Positions 1 to 11,285 are shown, counted from the first letter of the stretch. The stretch is DNA of 64,000 nucleotides from an uncultured Nitrosomonadales bacterium (GCA_913048465.1 CAJWVO010000002.1:1-64000); one strand, 5' to 3'. The notes: a model not told the origin generated them from the letters alone. A program made the numbers and translations.

Positions 1-1
1 T

Positions 2-106
2 AAGAAACCAGCAGCTAAGAAAAAACCAGCAGCTAAGAAACCAGCAGCTAAGAAACCAGCAGCTAAGAAACCAGCAGCTAAGAAAAAACCAGCAGCTAAG
101 AAATAA
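2..106 (+). CDS. C-terminal end of a Lys/Ala/Pro-rich histone H1-like (AlgP-like) protein, partial at window start
   Basis: Frame 2 reads KKPAAKKKPAAKKPAAKKPAAKKPAAKKKPAAKK* (PAAKK pentapeptide repeats) ending at TAA 104-106. Confidence 0.75.
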   Translation, partial: KKPAAKKKPAAKKPAAKKPAAKKPAAKKKPAAKK

Positions 107-130
107 TCAAATAAAACATATCTCTATTAA

Positions 131-158
131 AAACCAGGCATTTGCTTGGTTTTTTTTT
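131..158 (+). terminator. Intrinsic terminator after the H1-like gene
   Basis: AAACCAGGC-attt-GCTTGGTTT stem followed by T8 run. Confidence 0.75.
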
Positions 159-168
159 ATAATTACGT

Positions 169-840
169 ATGGATTTTAAAAACTATAGTCGCATAAGAGA
201 AGAAATACAGATTTTTGAAGAAAATCATAATAGAAAAATCAGCTTAATTGCTGTGAGTAAAAAACAATCGATTGAAAAAATTAACAAATTAATCGATTAT
301 GGCCACTTAGATTTTGGAGAAAATTATGTACAAGAGGGAGTGAATAAAATTAAAACTATTTCAAACTCTTCACTAATTTGGCACTTTATTGGCCCGATAC
401 AAAGCAATAAAACAAAGCTAATAACAGAACATTTTAATTGGGTTCATAGCATTGATCGCTTAAAAATATATGAAAGAATAAAAAAAGAGGCGAATAGTTT
501 AAGGAAAAAAATCAACTTTCTAATCCAAATTAATATAAGTAAAGAAAATACAAAAAGTGGTATAAACATCAATGATCTTGATGGAATTTTAAATGGTATT
601 GATCCAAGTGATGATTACCTATGTTTTAGAGGAATTATGGCTATTCCAAGCAATACCTCAAATATAAATCTCTTAGAAAAAGAATTTTCGCTTTTAAATA
701 AAGTTTATATTTCCTTGATAGAGCGTTTTCATACCGTTGACACATTATCTATGGGAATGTCTAATGATTATCATTTAGCAATGGATTATGGCTCGACAAT
801 GATAAGAGTTGGATCCAAAATTTTCGGAGAACGTATATGA
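169..840 (+). CDS. yggS: YggS family pyridoxal-phosphate homeostasis protein (PLPBP)
   Basis: ISLIAVSKKQSIEKI, DFGENYVQE, WHFIGPIQSNK and LSMGMSNDYHLAMDYGSTMIRVGSKIFGER motifs. Confidence 0.93.
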   Translation: MDFKNYSRIREEIQIFEENHNRKISLIAVSKKQSIEKINKLIDYGHLDFGENYVQEGVNKIKTISNSSLIWHFIGPIQSNKTKLITEHFNWVHSIDRLKIYERIKKEANSLRKKINFLIQINISKENTKSGININDLDGILNGIDPSDDYLCFRGIMAIPSNTSNINLLEKEFSLLNKVYISLIERFHTVDTLSMGMSNDYHLAMDYGSTMIRVGSKIFGERI

Positions 841-1634
841 CAAAAATAACATTTGTTGGATGTGGAAATATGGCGCAAGCTATGATTTCTGGTCTTCGTG
901 CGTCAAAACAAAAATTTCACATATACGTGATAGAAAAAAATAAAGAACTAAAAAATAAGATTCAACAAGAACTAAAAGTTGAAATTATCGATGATCTAGA
1001 TCATCTTCAAACCGATATTGTAATCTTATCTGTTAAGCCTAAAGATATAGCTGTGGCGTGTAAAAACCTTAATGTAAAAGAATCCGTTGTAATTAGTATC
1101 GCTGCAGGTATAGGACTAAACACAATAAAGAACCATCTTAACGGACACCAAAAGCTAGTTAGGGTTATGCCTAATTTAAATGCATTTCAGGGCAAAAGTA
1201 TTAACGCTATCTATTTCGATGGGCTCATTGAACCTGAGGATAGAAAAATTATTAACAGCATATTTTCTAGCATTGGTCATAATATTGTTTTTGATGATGA
1301 ATCAATGATCGATCAATCGACTGCTGTCTCGGGAAGTGGCCCGGCATATGTTTTTTACTTAATGCAGTCATTTATTGAAGCAGCGAATAAAATTGGCCTT
1401 CCACTAGAAGAATCTAAGAAGCTGGTTTATGAAACATTTGCAGGCGCTTGTGCTACTGCTAAAAAAAATCTTGATGATCTTGATAAGTTAATAGAAGATG
1501 TTTCATCTAAAGGCGGTACAACAGAGGCAGCAATAAAAACATTCGATGAGAGAAATTTAAAAGAAATCTTTAATCAAGCGGTAAAAAATGCACACAGCAG
1601 AGCGCTTGAAATAAACCAAGAAAATAAAAATTAA
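837..1634 (+). CDS. proC: Pyrroline-5-carboxylate reductase
   Basis: ITFVGCGNMAQAMISGL N-term and AVSGSGPAYVFYLMQSF...SKGGTTEAAI; 4-bp overlap with yggS. Confidence 0.95.
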   Translation: MTKITFVGCGNMAQAMISGLRASKQKFHIYVIEKNKELKNKIQQELKVEIIDDLDHLQTDIVILSVKPKDIAVACKNLNVKESVVISIAAGIGLNTIKNHLNGHQKLVRVMPNLNAFQGKSINAIYFDGLIEPEDRKIINSIFSSIGHNIVFDDESMIDQSTAVSGSGPAYVFYLMQSFIEAANKIGLPLEESKKLVYETFAGACATAKKNLDDLDKLIEDVSSKGGTTEAAIKTFDERNLKEIFNQAVKNAHSRALEINQENKN

Positions 1635-1637
1635 TCA

Positions 1638-2732
1638 ATGAAAAAAAAGAACATTATTGTTGGTTTATCTGGAGGGGTTGATTCTGCAGTTACTGCACAT
1701 ATTCTAAAACAACAGGGACATAATGTACGCGGTTTGTTTATGAAAAACTGGGAAGAAGATGATGACGATGAGTATTGTTCTAGTAAGCAAGACTTAATTG
1801 ATGCCATAAGTGTTGCTGAGAAAATTGGTATCGACATTGAAATTGTTAATTTTGCAAAAGAATATAAAGAAAAAGTATTTAATCTTTTTATAGATGGTTT
1901 AAAAAAAGGCTTTACTCCCAACCCTGATATTCTGTGTAACTCAGAAATTAAATTCGAGGCTTTTTTAAATCATGCAATGCAACTTGGTGCTGATTATATT
2001 GCAACTGGGCATTATGCAGATGTTGCAGAAAAAGACGGTTTATTTTATCTTTTGAAAGGTATGGACTCTACAAAAGATCAAAGCTACTTTTTACATAAAC
2101 TTAATCAACAACAGTTATCCAAGTCAATTTTTCCTTTAGGAAAAATATTAAAATCGGATGTCAGAAAAATTGCTAAAGAGAATAATTTACACAACCATGA
2201 CAGGAAGGACTCAACAGGGATTTGTTTTATAGGAGAAAGGCCTTTTGCGGAATTTTTAAATCAATTTATACCAAAAAATCCAGGCGATATTGTCACAGTT
2301 GATGGAAAAAATATTGGAAAGCATAACGGTCTTACTTTTTACACTGTTGGACAAAGACAAGGTCTAGGAATTGGTGGAACATCCTCTGGAAGTGGTGAGC
2401 CGTGGTTTGTTGCCAAAAAAGATATGAAAGAAAATCAGTTAATTGTTGCTCAAGGAAAAAACCACCCAGCTTTATATCATGATGCATTAGAGGCTGAAGA
2501 AATTCACACCATCTCGAATTCGTTTCCAATACAACGTGTCATTGGTGCAAAAATTAGATACAGGCAGCCTGATGCCGCATGCCAAATAAATGAAATTAAT
2601 TCAGATGGATTGGTTTCCTTTTTTGGTCAAAAACAATGGGCTGTCACCCCAGGTCAATATATTGTTTTTTATGACAGCAATATTTGTCTTGGTGGCGCTG
2701 TGATTAAATCTGGATTTAATAGTTTTCAATAA
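1638..2732 (+). CDS. mnmA: tRNA-specific 2-thiouridylase MnmA
   Basis: [13 protein letters not shown]-loop, [23 protein letters not shown]. Confidence 0.97.
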   Translation: MKKKNIIVGLSGGVDSAVTAHILKQQGHNVRGLFMKNWEEDDDDEYCSSKQDLIDAISVAEKIGIDIEIVNFAKEYKEKVFNLFIDGLKKGFTPNPDILCNSEIKFEAFLNHAMQLGADYIATGHYADVAEKDGLFYLLKGMDSTKDQSYFLHKLNQQQLSKSIFPLGKILKSDVRKIAKENNLHNHDRKDSTGICFIGERPFAEFLNQFIPKNPGDIVTVDGKNIGKHNGLTFYTVGQRQGLGIGGTSSGSGEPWFVAKKDMKENQLIVAQGKNHPALYHDALEAEEIHTISNSFPIQRVIGAKIRYRQPDAACQINEINSDGLVSFFGQKQWAVTPGQYIVFYDSNICLGGAVIKSGFNSFQ

Positions 2733-2737
2733 TTTTT

Positions 2738-3601
2738 ATGAATATTTCTTTTAAAACATTACTTGAAAATGAAATTAATCGTAATATTCTTAATGCTTTG
2801 AATGAGGATATTGGCAAAGGTGACCTTACTTCCAAATTTATTGAAAAAAATTCCTTAAGTACAGCTAAAATTTTTTGTAATGAAAATGCCATTTTTTGCG
2901 GGAAAGTATGGCTTGATAAAATTGTTAAAAAGCAAAAAAATTCAAAAATAAAATGGCATGTGAAGGATGGTGACTTTATTCAAAAAGGTCATTGCATTTG
3001 TGAAATAAATGGATCTACTCGAGAAATTTTATCCATTGAAAGAGTGTGTCTTAATTTTATTCAAACTCTTTCTGGAACTGCAACGCTGACCAATCAATTT
3101 GTAAATATCATTAAAAAGACTGAATCACAAATTTACGACACCCGAAAAACTATACCCGGAATGAGGTTTTCACAAAAATATGCTGTAAAAGTTGGAGGCG
3201 GTGGAAATCAGAGACTGGGGCTTTTTGATGTGGCCCTTTTTAAAGAAAATCATTTTTCAGCAAATGGTACTTTTGAAACATTGCTAAACAAAATTAAAAC
3301 CAAAAATCTCACTAATTCAATTCAAATTGAGGTTGAAAACTTAAATCAACTAAAAACTGCCCTCAAATATTCTGTAAAAAATATACTTCTAGACAACTTC
3401 TCTAATTCAAACATTAAAAAAGCTATTGATATGGCAAACAAAAATACAATTCTTGAAGTTTCTGGAAATGTGACTCAAAAAACCGTACTAAAAATTGCTA
3501 AATTAGGTAAATTAAGAATATCAATTGGACCTTTGACAAAAAACATTCAAGCTATTGATTTTTCAATGTTAATTGAAGATAAAAAGTCACGTTCCACTTG
3601 A
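2738..3601 (+). CDS. nadC: Nicotinate-nucleotide pyrophosphorylase (carboxylating)
   Basis: EDIGKGDLTS, TLSGTATLTNQFV, YDTRKTIPGMR, KYAVKVGGGGNQRLGLFD. Confidence 0.96.
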   Translation: MNISFKTLLENEINRNILNALNEDIGKGDLTSKFIEKNSLSTAKIFCNENAIFCGKVWLDKIVKKQKNSKIKWHVKDGDFIQKGHCICEINGSTREILSIERVCLNFIQTLSGTATLTNQFVNIIKKTESQIYDTRKTIPGMRFSQKYAVKVGGGGNQRLGLFDVALFKENHFSANGTFETLLNKIKTKNLTNSIQIEVENLNQLKTALKYSVKNILLDNFSNSNIKKAIDMANKNTILEVSGNVTQKTVLKIAKLGKLRISIGPLTKNIQAIDFSMLIEDKKSRST

Positions 3602-3638
3602 CCAAACCCATGCAAATAGGTTATTTTAGCGGTTTGGT
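3601..3638 (+). promoter_or_regulatory. Extended hairpin in the nadC-ilvB gap, possible ilv leader structure
   Basis: ACCAAACC (3601-3608) / GGTTTGGT (3631-3638), inner GC+AAATA / TATTT+GC pairing around a GGT loop; no T-tract after it. Confidence 0.45.
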
Positions 3639-3651
3639 TTAAAAACATAAC

Positions 3652-5373
3652 ATGAGCGCAAAAAAGTTTACCGGAGCTGAAATTGTTATTCACTCCTTGC
3701 ATAAAGAAAACACAGAATTTGTCTTTGGTTATCCAGGTGGTGCGGTTCTAAATATTTACGACGCCATTTTCCAATTAAAAAAATTCAAACACGTACTAGT
3801 TCGTCACGAGCAAGCCGCTGTGCATGCGGCTGATGCTTATTCCAGATCGACTGGAAAGGTGGGTGTAGCTCTCGTCACATCTGGACCAGGTGCCACCAAT
3901 GCTGTAACAGGTATTGCCACAGCCCACATGGATTCAATTCCTATGGTTATCATTTCAGGTCAGGTTCCAACTCATGCGATTGGCCAAGATGCTTTTCAAG
4001 AATGTGACACTGTTGGAATCACAAGGCCCTGTGTCAAACACAATTTCTTAGTTAAAAAAATTGAAGACATTGCGCCAACAATTAAAAAAGCTTTTCACAT
4101 TGCCAGATCCGGAAGGCCTGGTCCGGTTGTAGTTGATATTCCTAAGGACATCACTGCTGAAGAATCCGTCTTTGAATATCCATCTGAAATTGAATTAAGA
4201 TCATATCACCCTGTTGAAAAAGGCCACCAAGGTCAAATTACTAAAGCACTCGAATTATTGATTTCATCAAAAAAACCGATGGTTTACACTGGCGGAGGAG
4301 TAGTTTTAGGAGATGCTTCTGAAGAATTAACCAAGCTTATTAAAAAATTAGGATTTCCAGTTACAAGTACTTTAATGGGATTGGGTGGGTTTCCTGCCAA
4401 TGAAAAACAATTCTTAGGCATGCTTGGTATGCATGGAACCTATGAAGCAAATATGGCCATGCAAGAGTGTGATGTATTAATTGCCATTGGCTCAAGATTT
4501 GATGATCGAGTTATTGGAAACCCAGACCATTTTTTATCAAAACCAAGAAAAATTATTCACATTGATATCGATCCAGCATCAATATCCAAAAGAGTTAAGA
4601 TTGATGTTCCAATCGTTGGTAATGTCAAAAGCGTTCTTAAGGATATGAACGAGATTTATTCAACATTAGAAAAAAACCATGATAAAAAGATCCAATCTGA
4701 TTGGATGAAAACGATTGATGAATGGAAAGCTAAAAAATCACTCTCTTACAAAAACAGTGATGAAGTTATTAAACCTCAGTATGTAGTGGAAGAGCTACAT
4801 AAGGTAACCAATGGTGATGCATTTATTACATCAGATGTAGGTCAACACCAAATGTGGGCTGCACAATACTATCCGTTCAACAAACCCCGCAGATGGCTTA
4901 ACTCAGGTGGTCTAGGAACAATGGGGGTTGGGCTTCCCTACGCCATGGGAGCACAATTAGCCCACCCTGAAGCTCAAGTTGCATGTATAACGGGTGAAGC
5001 ATCAATTCAAATGTGTATTCAAGAACTATCTACCTGCAAACAGTTTCATTTGCCAGTAAAAATTATTAATCTAAATAATAGATATATGGGGATGGTCAGA
5101 CAATGGCAGGAATTTTTCTATGGAAATCGTTATGCAGAATCATACATGGACGCCCTTCCTGATTTTGTAAAACTAGCCGAATCATACGGACACATTGGTT
5201 TACAAATCGAAAAGCCTTCAGAAGTCACTGATGCTCTGAAAGAAGCTTTTTCTGAAAAAAATAAAGAACGTTTGGTTTTTCTAGATTTCCTTACTGACCA
5301 GACTGAAAATGTTTACCCGATGGTGCCAAATGGCAAGGGATTGTCTCAGATGATCCTATCTGAGGACTTATAA
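3652..5373 (+). CDS. ilvB: Acetolactate synthase large subunit
   Basis: ThDP enzyme: FGYPGGAVLNIYDA, VTSGPGATNAVTGIATAHMDSIPMV, LNNRYMGMVRQWQE. Confidence 0.95.
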   Translation: MSAKKFTGAEIVIHSLHKENTEFVFGYPGGAVLNIYDAIFQLKKFKHVLVRHEQAAVHAADAYSRSTGKVGVALVTSGPGATNAVTGIATAHMDSIPMVIISGQVPTHAIGQDAFQECDTVGITRPCVKHNFLVKKIEDIAPTIKKAFHIARSGRPGPVVVDIPKDITAEESVFEYPSEIELRSYHPVEKGHQGQITKALELLISSKKPMVYTGGGVVLGDASEELTKLIKKLGFPVTSTLMGLGGFPANEKQFLGMLGMHGTYEANMAMQECDVLIAIGSRFDDRVIGNPDHFLSKPRKIIHIDIDPASISKRVKIDVPIVGNVKSVLKDMNEIYSTLEKNHDKKIQSDWMKTIDEWKAKKSLSYKNSDEVIKPQYVVEELHKVTNGDAFITSDVGQHQMWAAQYYPFNKPRRWLNSGGLGTMGVGLPYAMGAQLAHPEAQVACITGEASIQMCIQELSTCKQFHLPVKIINLNNRYMGMVRQWQEFFYGNRYAESYMDALPDFVKLAESYGHIGLQIEKPSEVTDALKEAFSEKNKERLVFLDFLTDQTENVYPMVPNGKGLSQMILSEDL

Positions 5374-5864
5374 TGCGACATATCATTTCTTTACTGATGG
5401 AAAACGAAGCTGGTGCACTATCCAGAGTTGCCGGACTTTTCTCAGCTAGAGGCTATAATATCGAGTCTTTAACGGTAGCTCCCACTGAAGATTCTTCCTT
5501 ATCAAGAATGACTATTGTCACTTCGGGTTCCGATGAAATTATCGAACAAATAATTAAACAACTAAATAAATTAATTGATGTTGTCAAAGTTTTAGATTTA
5601 AATGACGGGAAACATATTGAAAGAGAATTAATGCTTGTAAAGGTCAAAGCAAGTCACCAATACCGTGAAGAAATGAAAAGAATTAGTGATATTTTCAGAG
5701 GGAGGATTATCGATGTCTCTGATAATACATTTACAATCGAAATTACTGGATCATCTACTAAATTAGATGCTTATCTTGATAGTTTAGACAAATCAGCAAT
5801 TGTTGAAACTGTTAGAACTGGAGCATCAGGAATTGGTAGAGGTGATAGAATACTGAAAATTTAA
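5373..5864 (+). CDS. ilvH: Acetolactate synthase small (regulatory) subunit
   Basis: MRHIISLLMENEAGALSRVAGLFSARGYNIESL ACT domain; 1-nt overlap with ilvB. Confidence 0.95.
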   Translation: MRHIISLLMENEAGALSRVAGLFSARGYNIESLTVAPTEDSSLSRMTIVTSGSDEIIEQIIKQLNKLIDVVKVLDLNDGKHIERELMLVKVKASHQYREEMKRISDIFRGRIIDVSDNTFTIEITGSSTKLDAYLDSLDKSAIVETVRTGASGIGRGDRILKI

Positions 5865-5869
5865 TTTAG

Positions 5870-6894
<1,025 letters not shown>

Positions 6895-6895
<1 letters not shown>

Positions 6896-7533
6896 TGAAC
6901 AAAAATTATCCTATTCTTGCTCGTGAGGGTTGGCCTTTTGTTGCCCTCACAATTTTCTTATTTTTAATTTCAATTTATTCTATTAATTCAATAGCCATTT
7001 GGTTTACGGGAATACTTTGTTTATTCGTAATTCAATTTTTTAGAGATCCACAAAGAAAAATTGTTGCTGAATCGAACGAAGTTGTATCTGCAGCAGACGG
7101 GAGAGTGATTGCTATTGAAAAAACAAATGACCCCTATAATAAAAGAGCAGCGATAAAAGTTAGCGTGTTTATGAATGTTTTTAATGTACATTCGAATAAG
7201 GCTCCAATTTCAGGAAAAGTAATTAATAAAATTTACAAGCCTGGAAAATTTCTTAATGCTGCTCTTGATAAAGTATCAAGTGAAAATGAGCATTGTGCCA
7301 TTACAATCAAAACACCCAAAAATCAAATCATTACCTCTGTTCAAATAGCTGGATTAATTGCTCGAAGAATTTTATGTTATGCAAATGAAGGATCAGAATT
7401 AAAACAAGGTGATCGATATGGTTTTATTCGTTTTGGATCAAGAGTTGATCATTACATTCCAATAAACTCTAAAGTAAAAGTTAAGTTGGGACAAAAAGTA
7501 AAAAATTCTGTGGATATTCTTGCAGAAATTTAA
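6895..7533 (+). CDS. psd: Phosphatidylserine decarboxylase proenzyme
   Basis: FFRDPQRK, VSAADGRV, FMNVFNVHSNKAPISG, FGSRVDHYIP (GS cleavage site). Confidence 0.93.
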
Positions 7534-8009
7534 TTTTTAGTTTCAACAAATTGCCATAATTCATTTAAAGCAGCCGAATATACTTCTTTTTTAAAATCTA
7601 CTACATCCTGAAGAGGGTACCAGAAGTTTTCCCATTTCCAATCATCGAATTCAGGTGAGTCATGCAGGTTCAAATTAATTAAATCATCAGATCCAATAAA
7701 TTTTAGTAAAAACCAAATTTGTTTTTGTCCCTTATACCTTTCCTGCCAATAGGTTTTTATAAACCTCTCTGGAACGTCGTATTTTAACCAATCAGCAGAT
7801 CTTCCCAGTATCTCAAAACTATTTTTTTTCAGGCCAACTTCCTCATATACTTCACGATACATGGCTTGCTCTGGGGTCTCACCTTTCTGGATCCCCCCTT
7901 GAGGAAATTGCCAATTATCTTCATCAACCCTCTTGGCCCAGAGAATTTTATTATCTTTATTAATAATTACTGAAGCCACATTCGGCCTATATCCATCTTC
8001 ATCAATCAT
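7530..8009 (-). CDS. rppH: RNA pyrophosphohydrolase (Nudix)
   Basis: MIDEDGYRPNVASVIINK, Nudix box GGIQKGETPEQAMYREVYEEVGL. Confidence 0.95.
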   Translation of the reverse strand: MIDEDGYRPNVASVIINKDNKILWAKRVDEDNWQFPQGGIQKGETPEQAMYREVYEEVGLKKNSFEILGRSADWLKYDVPERFIKTYWQERYKGQKQIWFLLKFIGSDDLINLNLHDSPEFDDWKWENFWYPLQDVVDFKKEVYSAALNELWQFVETKN

Positions 8010-8065
8010 TGTTAAACTTTAATTAAATGTAATTTTATTATCTAATTTTTTCATACTAATCGACA

Positions 8066-9001
8066 TTGATAAATAATTTTTTGAAAATTTTTATTCTTTT
8101 AATAACACTTATTATCTTTCAGGGCTGTCAACAACAGTCCTTTGCCATTATTACTAACCAAGGTGAGGATACGGTATCCATTGTTGATTTACAAAAATTA
8201 AATGTCATAAAAACAATACATACAAAGCCTGGGCCGTTAGCAGTTGAGATTCTCAAAAATAACTTAGCAATAATTTCTAATACAAAAAATGAATCCATGG
8301 AGTTAATAGATCTAGATAGCCTGAAGATTATTGATACAGTAGATTTGGGTTTTACGCCATTAGGAATTGTTTTTATTGAGGACAAAGATTTACTTTACAT
8401 ATCCTCATGGTATGAAAATAAGTTGTATTACTATGATACCAATACATGGAAAAGAATTGGTGTGATCCCAGTTGGTTTAACCCCATCTGGAATCATCTAT
8501 GACAAAAAAAGAGACCTGATTATTATCTCTAATAGAGATGAGAATTTATTAACAATTATTCAAGACAACAGAGTTGTTCAAACTGTTGAGGTTGGTGACC
8601 ACCCCTTTGGAATTTTCTTATCAGATAACTCTATATTCTCTGTGAATGTTTACTCCAACGATGTTTCAAAAATAGACTTAAATACTTTCGAATCATTTAA
8701 ATTTAATGTTGGGGATCATCCTTATAACATTATTTCTTCTGAAGGGTACCTTTTTGTAACAAACACTCAAGATGACTCTGTCAGTGTAATAAATAAAGCT
8801 GACTTTTCTATACAAAAAACACTCAGAACTGGTGAGGTTCCTGAAAATCTTGGCATTGATTCTTTAAACAATCAATTAATTGTTACAAATTGGGGGTCAA
8901 ATTCCATCAGCGTATTCGATTTAGATAGTCTAGAAATCATAAAGAATATTCCTACCGGAAAAGAAAGTCGCTCTTTTGGAAATTTTATTTGGACAAAATA
9001 A
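8066..9001 (+). CDS. YncE/YVTN-type beta-propeller lipoprotein (TTG start)
   Basis: Lipobox LIIFQGC; repeated blades (TNQGEDTVSIVDL, TNTQDDSVSVINK, TNWGSNSISVFDLDSL). Confidence 0.8.
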   Translation: MINNFLKIFILLITLIIFQGCQQQSFAIITNQGEDTVSIVDLQKLNVIKTIHTKPGPLAVEILKNNLAIISNTKNESMELIDLDSLKIIDTVDLGFTPLGIVFIEDKDLLYISSWYENKLYYYDTNTWKRIGVIPVGLTPSGIIYDKKRDLIIISNRDENLLTIIQDNRVVQTVEVGDHPFGIFLSDNSIFSVNVYSNDVSKIDLNTFESFKFNVGDHPYNIISSEGYLFVTNTQDDSVSVINKADFSIQKTLRTGEVPENLGIDSLNNQLIVTNWGSNSISVFDLDSLEIIKNIPTGKESRSFGNFIWTK

Positions 9002-9062
9002 TTAAAAGTAATCTGTAATATAGTAATATGGTGTTTGTTTTCAAAAATGTTAAGGATTATCA

Positions 9063-9584
9063 ATGAAGAAAATAGTATTACTTATCACATCACTTTTATT
9101 TGCATTCACTATCTTTGCTCATGGACCAACCCCACAAAAAGTTCAAAAATCTGTGAAAATTGCTGCTAGCCCAGATAAAGTTTGGGAGGTGGTTAAAGAT
9201 TTTGATAACGCAAATAAATGGCTTCCTTTCGTATCCGATATAAAAGTCGAAGTTAAAGGTGAAGATAAATTTAGAACTTTAACTTTGAAAGAAGGTGGTA
9301 AGGTCTTAGAAAGATTAAAAGGCATCGATGATGACTTAATGAAAATTAAGTTTGAAATTGTAGAAGGTGATGTGCCAGTTGCTGATTGTAATATGTATAT
9401 TACTGTTGCAAAAGGAGGAAATGATAAAGAGTCTGAGGTTCAGTGGACTGCAAGATTCTACAGGGTTTATAAACTAAATCCTCCTATCCCAGAAGGTCAA
9501 GATGATGAATCTGCTTTAAATGCAATGAACGCAGTGGTGGATGCAGCATTACCTGAATTGAAAAAATTTATTGAGTCAAAATAA
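9063..9584 (+). CDS. SRPBCC-family periplasmic protein, MxaD-like
   Basis: Signal peptide ending FAHG; VQKSVKIAASPDKVWEVVKDFDNANKWLPFVSDIKV START/SRPBCC pattern. Confidence 0.75.
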   Translation: MKKIVLLITSLLFAFTIFAHGPTPQKVQKSVKIAASPDKVWEVVKDFDNANKWLPFVSDIKVEVKGEDKFRTLTLKEGGKVLERLKGIDDDLMKIKFEIVEGDVPVADCNMYITVAKGGNDKESEVQWTARFYRVYKLNPPIPEGQDDESALNAMNAVVDAALPELKKFIESK

Positions 9585-9596
9585 AGCTATTTAATA

Positions 9597-10205
9597 TTGC
9601 TTCATATAAATTCTGGTTCTGCGTCTAATAAAACACTTATTTGGTTACATGGATTAGGCGCAGATTCTAGTGATTTCGCTCATTTCTTTTCTAATCCATT
9701 ATTTAAGGAATATGAGGTTGTTCTCCCAAACGCACCATATCGAAAAATAACGCTTAATCAAAATTTTGAAATGCGTGCATGGTTTAATATGAAAAGCTTA
9801 AACTTGGATGATTTGAACGAAGAAGACTTTATTGAATCATCAAAAGCGTTAGACTTGATCATAGAGGATAAATTAAAAACTAATTCATCATCTAAAATAT
9901 ATGTTGGTGGTTTTTCTCAAGGTGCCGCATTGTCAATTTTTTATGGTCTTAAAACGATTTATAAAATTCATGGCGTGGTTTCCTTTTCTGGTTTTGTCCC
10001 AAAATTTAATTATCAAAACACATTGATTACAAAACCAATACTTAAAATTCATGGCATCTATGACGATATTATCAATTTTCAAACATCTAAAAATACTTTT
10101 GATTTGTTAAATTTTTCCAATTTAGTATCCAAGAGTTACAATATGGGTCATGAGGTTATTGAAGACCAAGTCGTTGACCTTCTATCTTTCTTAAAGGAAA
10201 CATGA
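9597..10205 (+). CDS. Phospholipase/carboxylesterase-type alpha/beta hydrolase (TTG start)
   Basis: TLIWLHGLGADSSDF, GGFSQGAALSIF nucleophile elbow, MGHEV. Confidence 0.88.
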   Translation: MLHINSGSASNKTLIWLHGLGADSSDFAHFFSNPLFKEYEVVLPNAPYRKITLNQNFEMRAWFNMKSLNLDDLNEEDFIESSKALDLIIEDKLKTNSSSKIYVGGFSQGAALSIFYGLKTIYKIHGVVSFSGFVPKFNYQNTLITKPILKIHGIYDDIINFQTSKNTFDLLNFSNLVSKSYNMGHEVIEDQVVDLLSFLKET

Positions 10206-10426
10206 TGTCTGAAAAAAATAAAGGTTTTGATGAAATTCTTGAGGAGCTTGAGTCCATAGTAGAGTCAATGGATGACGGTAGCTTAAAGCTTGAAGAAACG
10301 ATTGATTCGTATGAAAAAGGAATCAAGTTAATTAAGCAAGCCCAAGCATCTTTAAAAAATTTTGAAAAAAAGGTACAAATTTTAAATAGTAAGAATGAAT
10401 TAGAAGATTTTAATGAACCAGAGTAA
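10202..10426 (+). CDS. xseB: Exodeoxyribonuclease VII small subunit
   Basis: GFDEILEELESIVESMDDGSLKLEETIDSYEKGI; position before ispA. Confidence 0.92.
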   Translation: MMSEKNKGFDEILEELESIVESMDDGSLKLEETIDSYEKGIKLIKQAQASLKNFEKKVQILNSKNELEDFNEPE

Positions 10427-11285
10427 AAAATTTTTAACATTTAAATCTGAGTTTAATAAATTTCTTTCACTACAAATACCTAACTCCAATGACGTAAATC
10501 ATAAAGCAATCAAGTATGCCGTTTTTAATGGTGGAAAAAGAATAAGGGCATACCTTCTCTTTACACTTGGGAAACATTTCGGTATTTCAAAGAATATTTT
10601 AAATACCCTTAGTGCATCCATTGAGATGATCCATGCCTACTCTCTCGTTCATGATGATCTTCCCTGTATGGATGACGATGACCTTAGAAGAGGAAAACTT
10701 ACTTGTCATAAAAAATTTGATGAAGCTCAAGCACTACTCGTAGGTGATGCATTACAGTCACTTGCCTTTGAATTGCTTAGCTCAAATAAATTAAAAATTG
10801 ATCCCGAATTAAAACTCAAGTGCATCAATTTATTAGCTTCAGCAATTGGCTCGCAAGGAATGGTTCTTGGACAATCGCTTGATATGATCTATGAAAAAAA
10901 GAAGCCAACAAAAAAAATTATTGAAAAAATACACAGAAACAAAACAGGCATGTTAATTTCAACATGTATCCTAATCCCATCAATAATATCTCGACAAACA
11001 AATTCTACTCATAAAAACTTAAAAATTCTTGGTGAAAACTTAGGCCTTTTATATCAAATGGTTGATGATTATCTTGATGCAACATCAGATGTTGAGAAAC
11101 TTGGCAAAAATCCTGGTAAAGATCACCAGAGAGAAAAAGTGACCTACTTCTCTCTGTATGGAAAAGAAAAATTATTAGGCATCATTAATACAACCAAAGA
11201 AGAAATCGATAAAATATCATTTAAGCTTGAATTACCAGATGAATTTAATTTTTTAATTAACAATATCTATGACCGAATCAAATAA
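10413..11285 (+). CDS. ispA: Farnesyl diphosphate synthase
   Basis: GGKRIRAYL, SLVHDDLPCMDDDDLRRG, QMVDDYLD. Confidence 0.95.
   Translation: MNQSKKFLTFKSEFNKFLSLQIPNSNDVNHKAIKYAVFNGGKRIRAYLLFTLGKHFGISKNILNTLSASIEMIHAYSLVHDDLPCMDDDDLRRGKLTCHKKFDEAQALLVGDALQSLAFELLSSNKLKIDPELKLKCINLLASAIGSQGMVLGQSLDMIYEKKKPTKKIIEKIHRNKTGMLISTCILIPSIISRQTNSTHKNLKILGENLGLLYQMVDDYLDATSDVEKLGKNPGKDHQREKVTYFSLYGKEKLLGIINTTKEEIDKISFKLELPDEFNFLINNIYDRIK

Noticed and set aside
1631-1921. Antisense ORF opposite mnmA (96 aa), with many similar antisense ORFs in the track (e.g. 8128-8385, 19309-19719, 30377-30595, 51203-51466)
   Set aside because: All lie fully opposite strongly supported genes, have low-complexity or biased composition, and show no recognizable domain.
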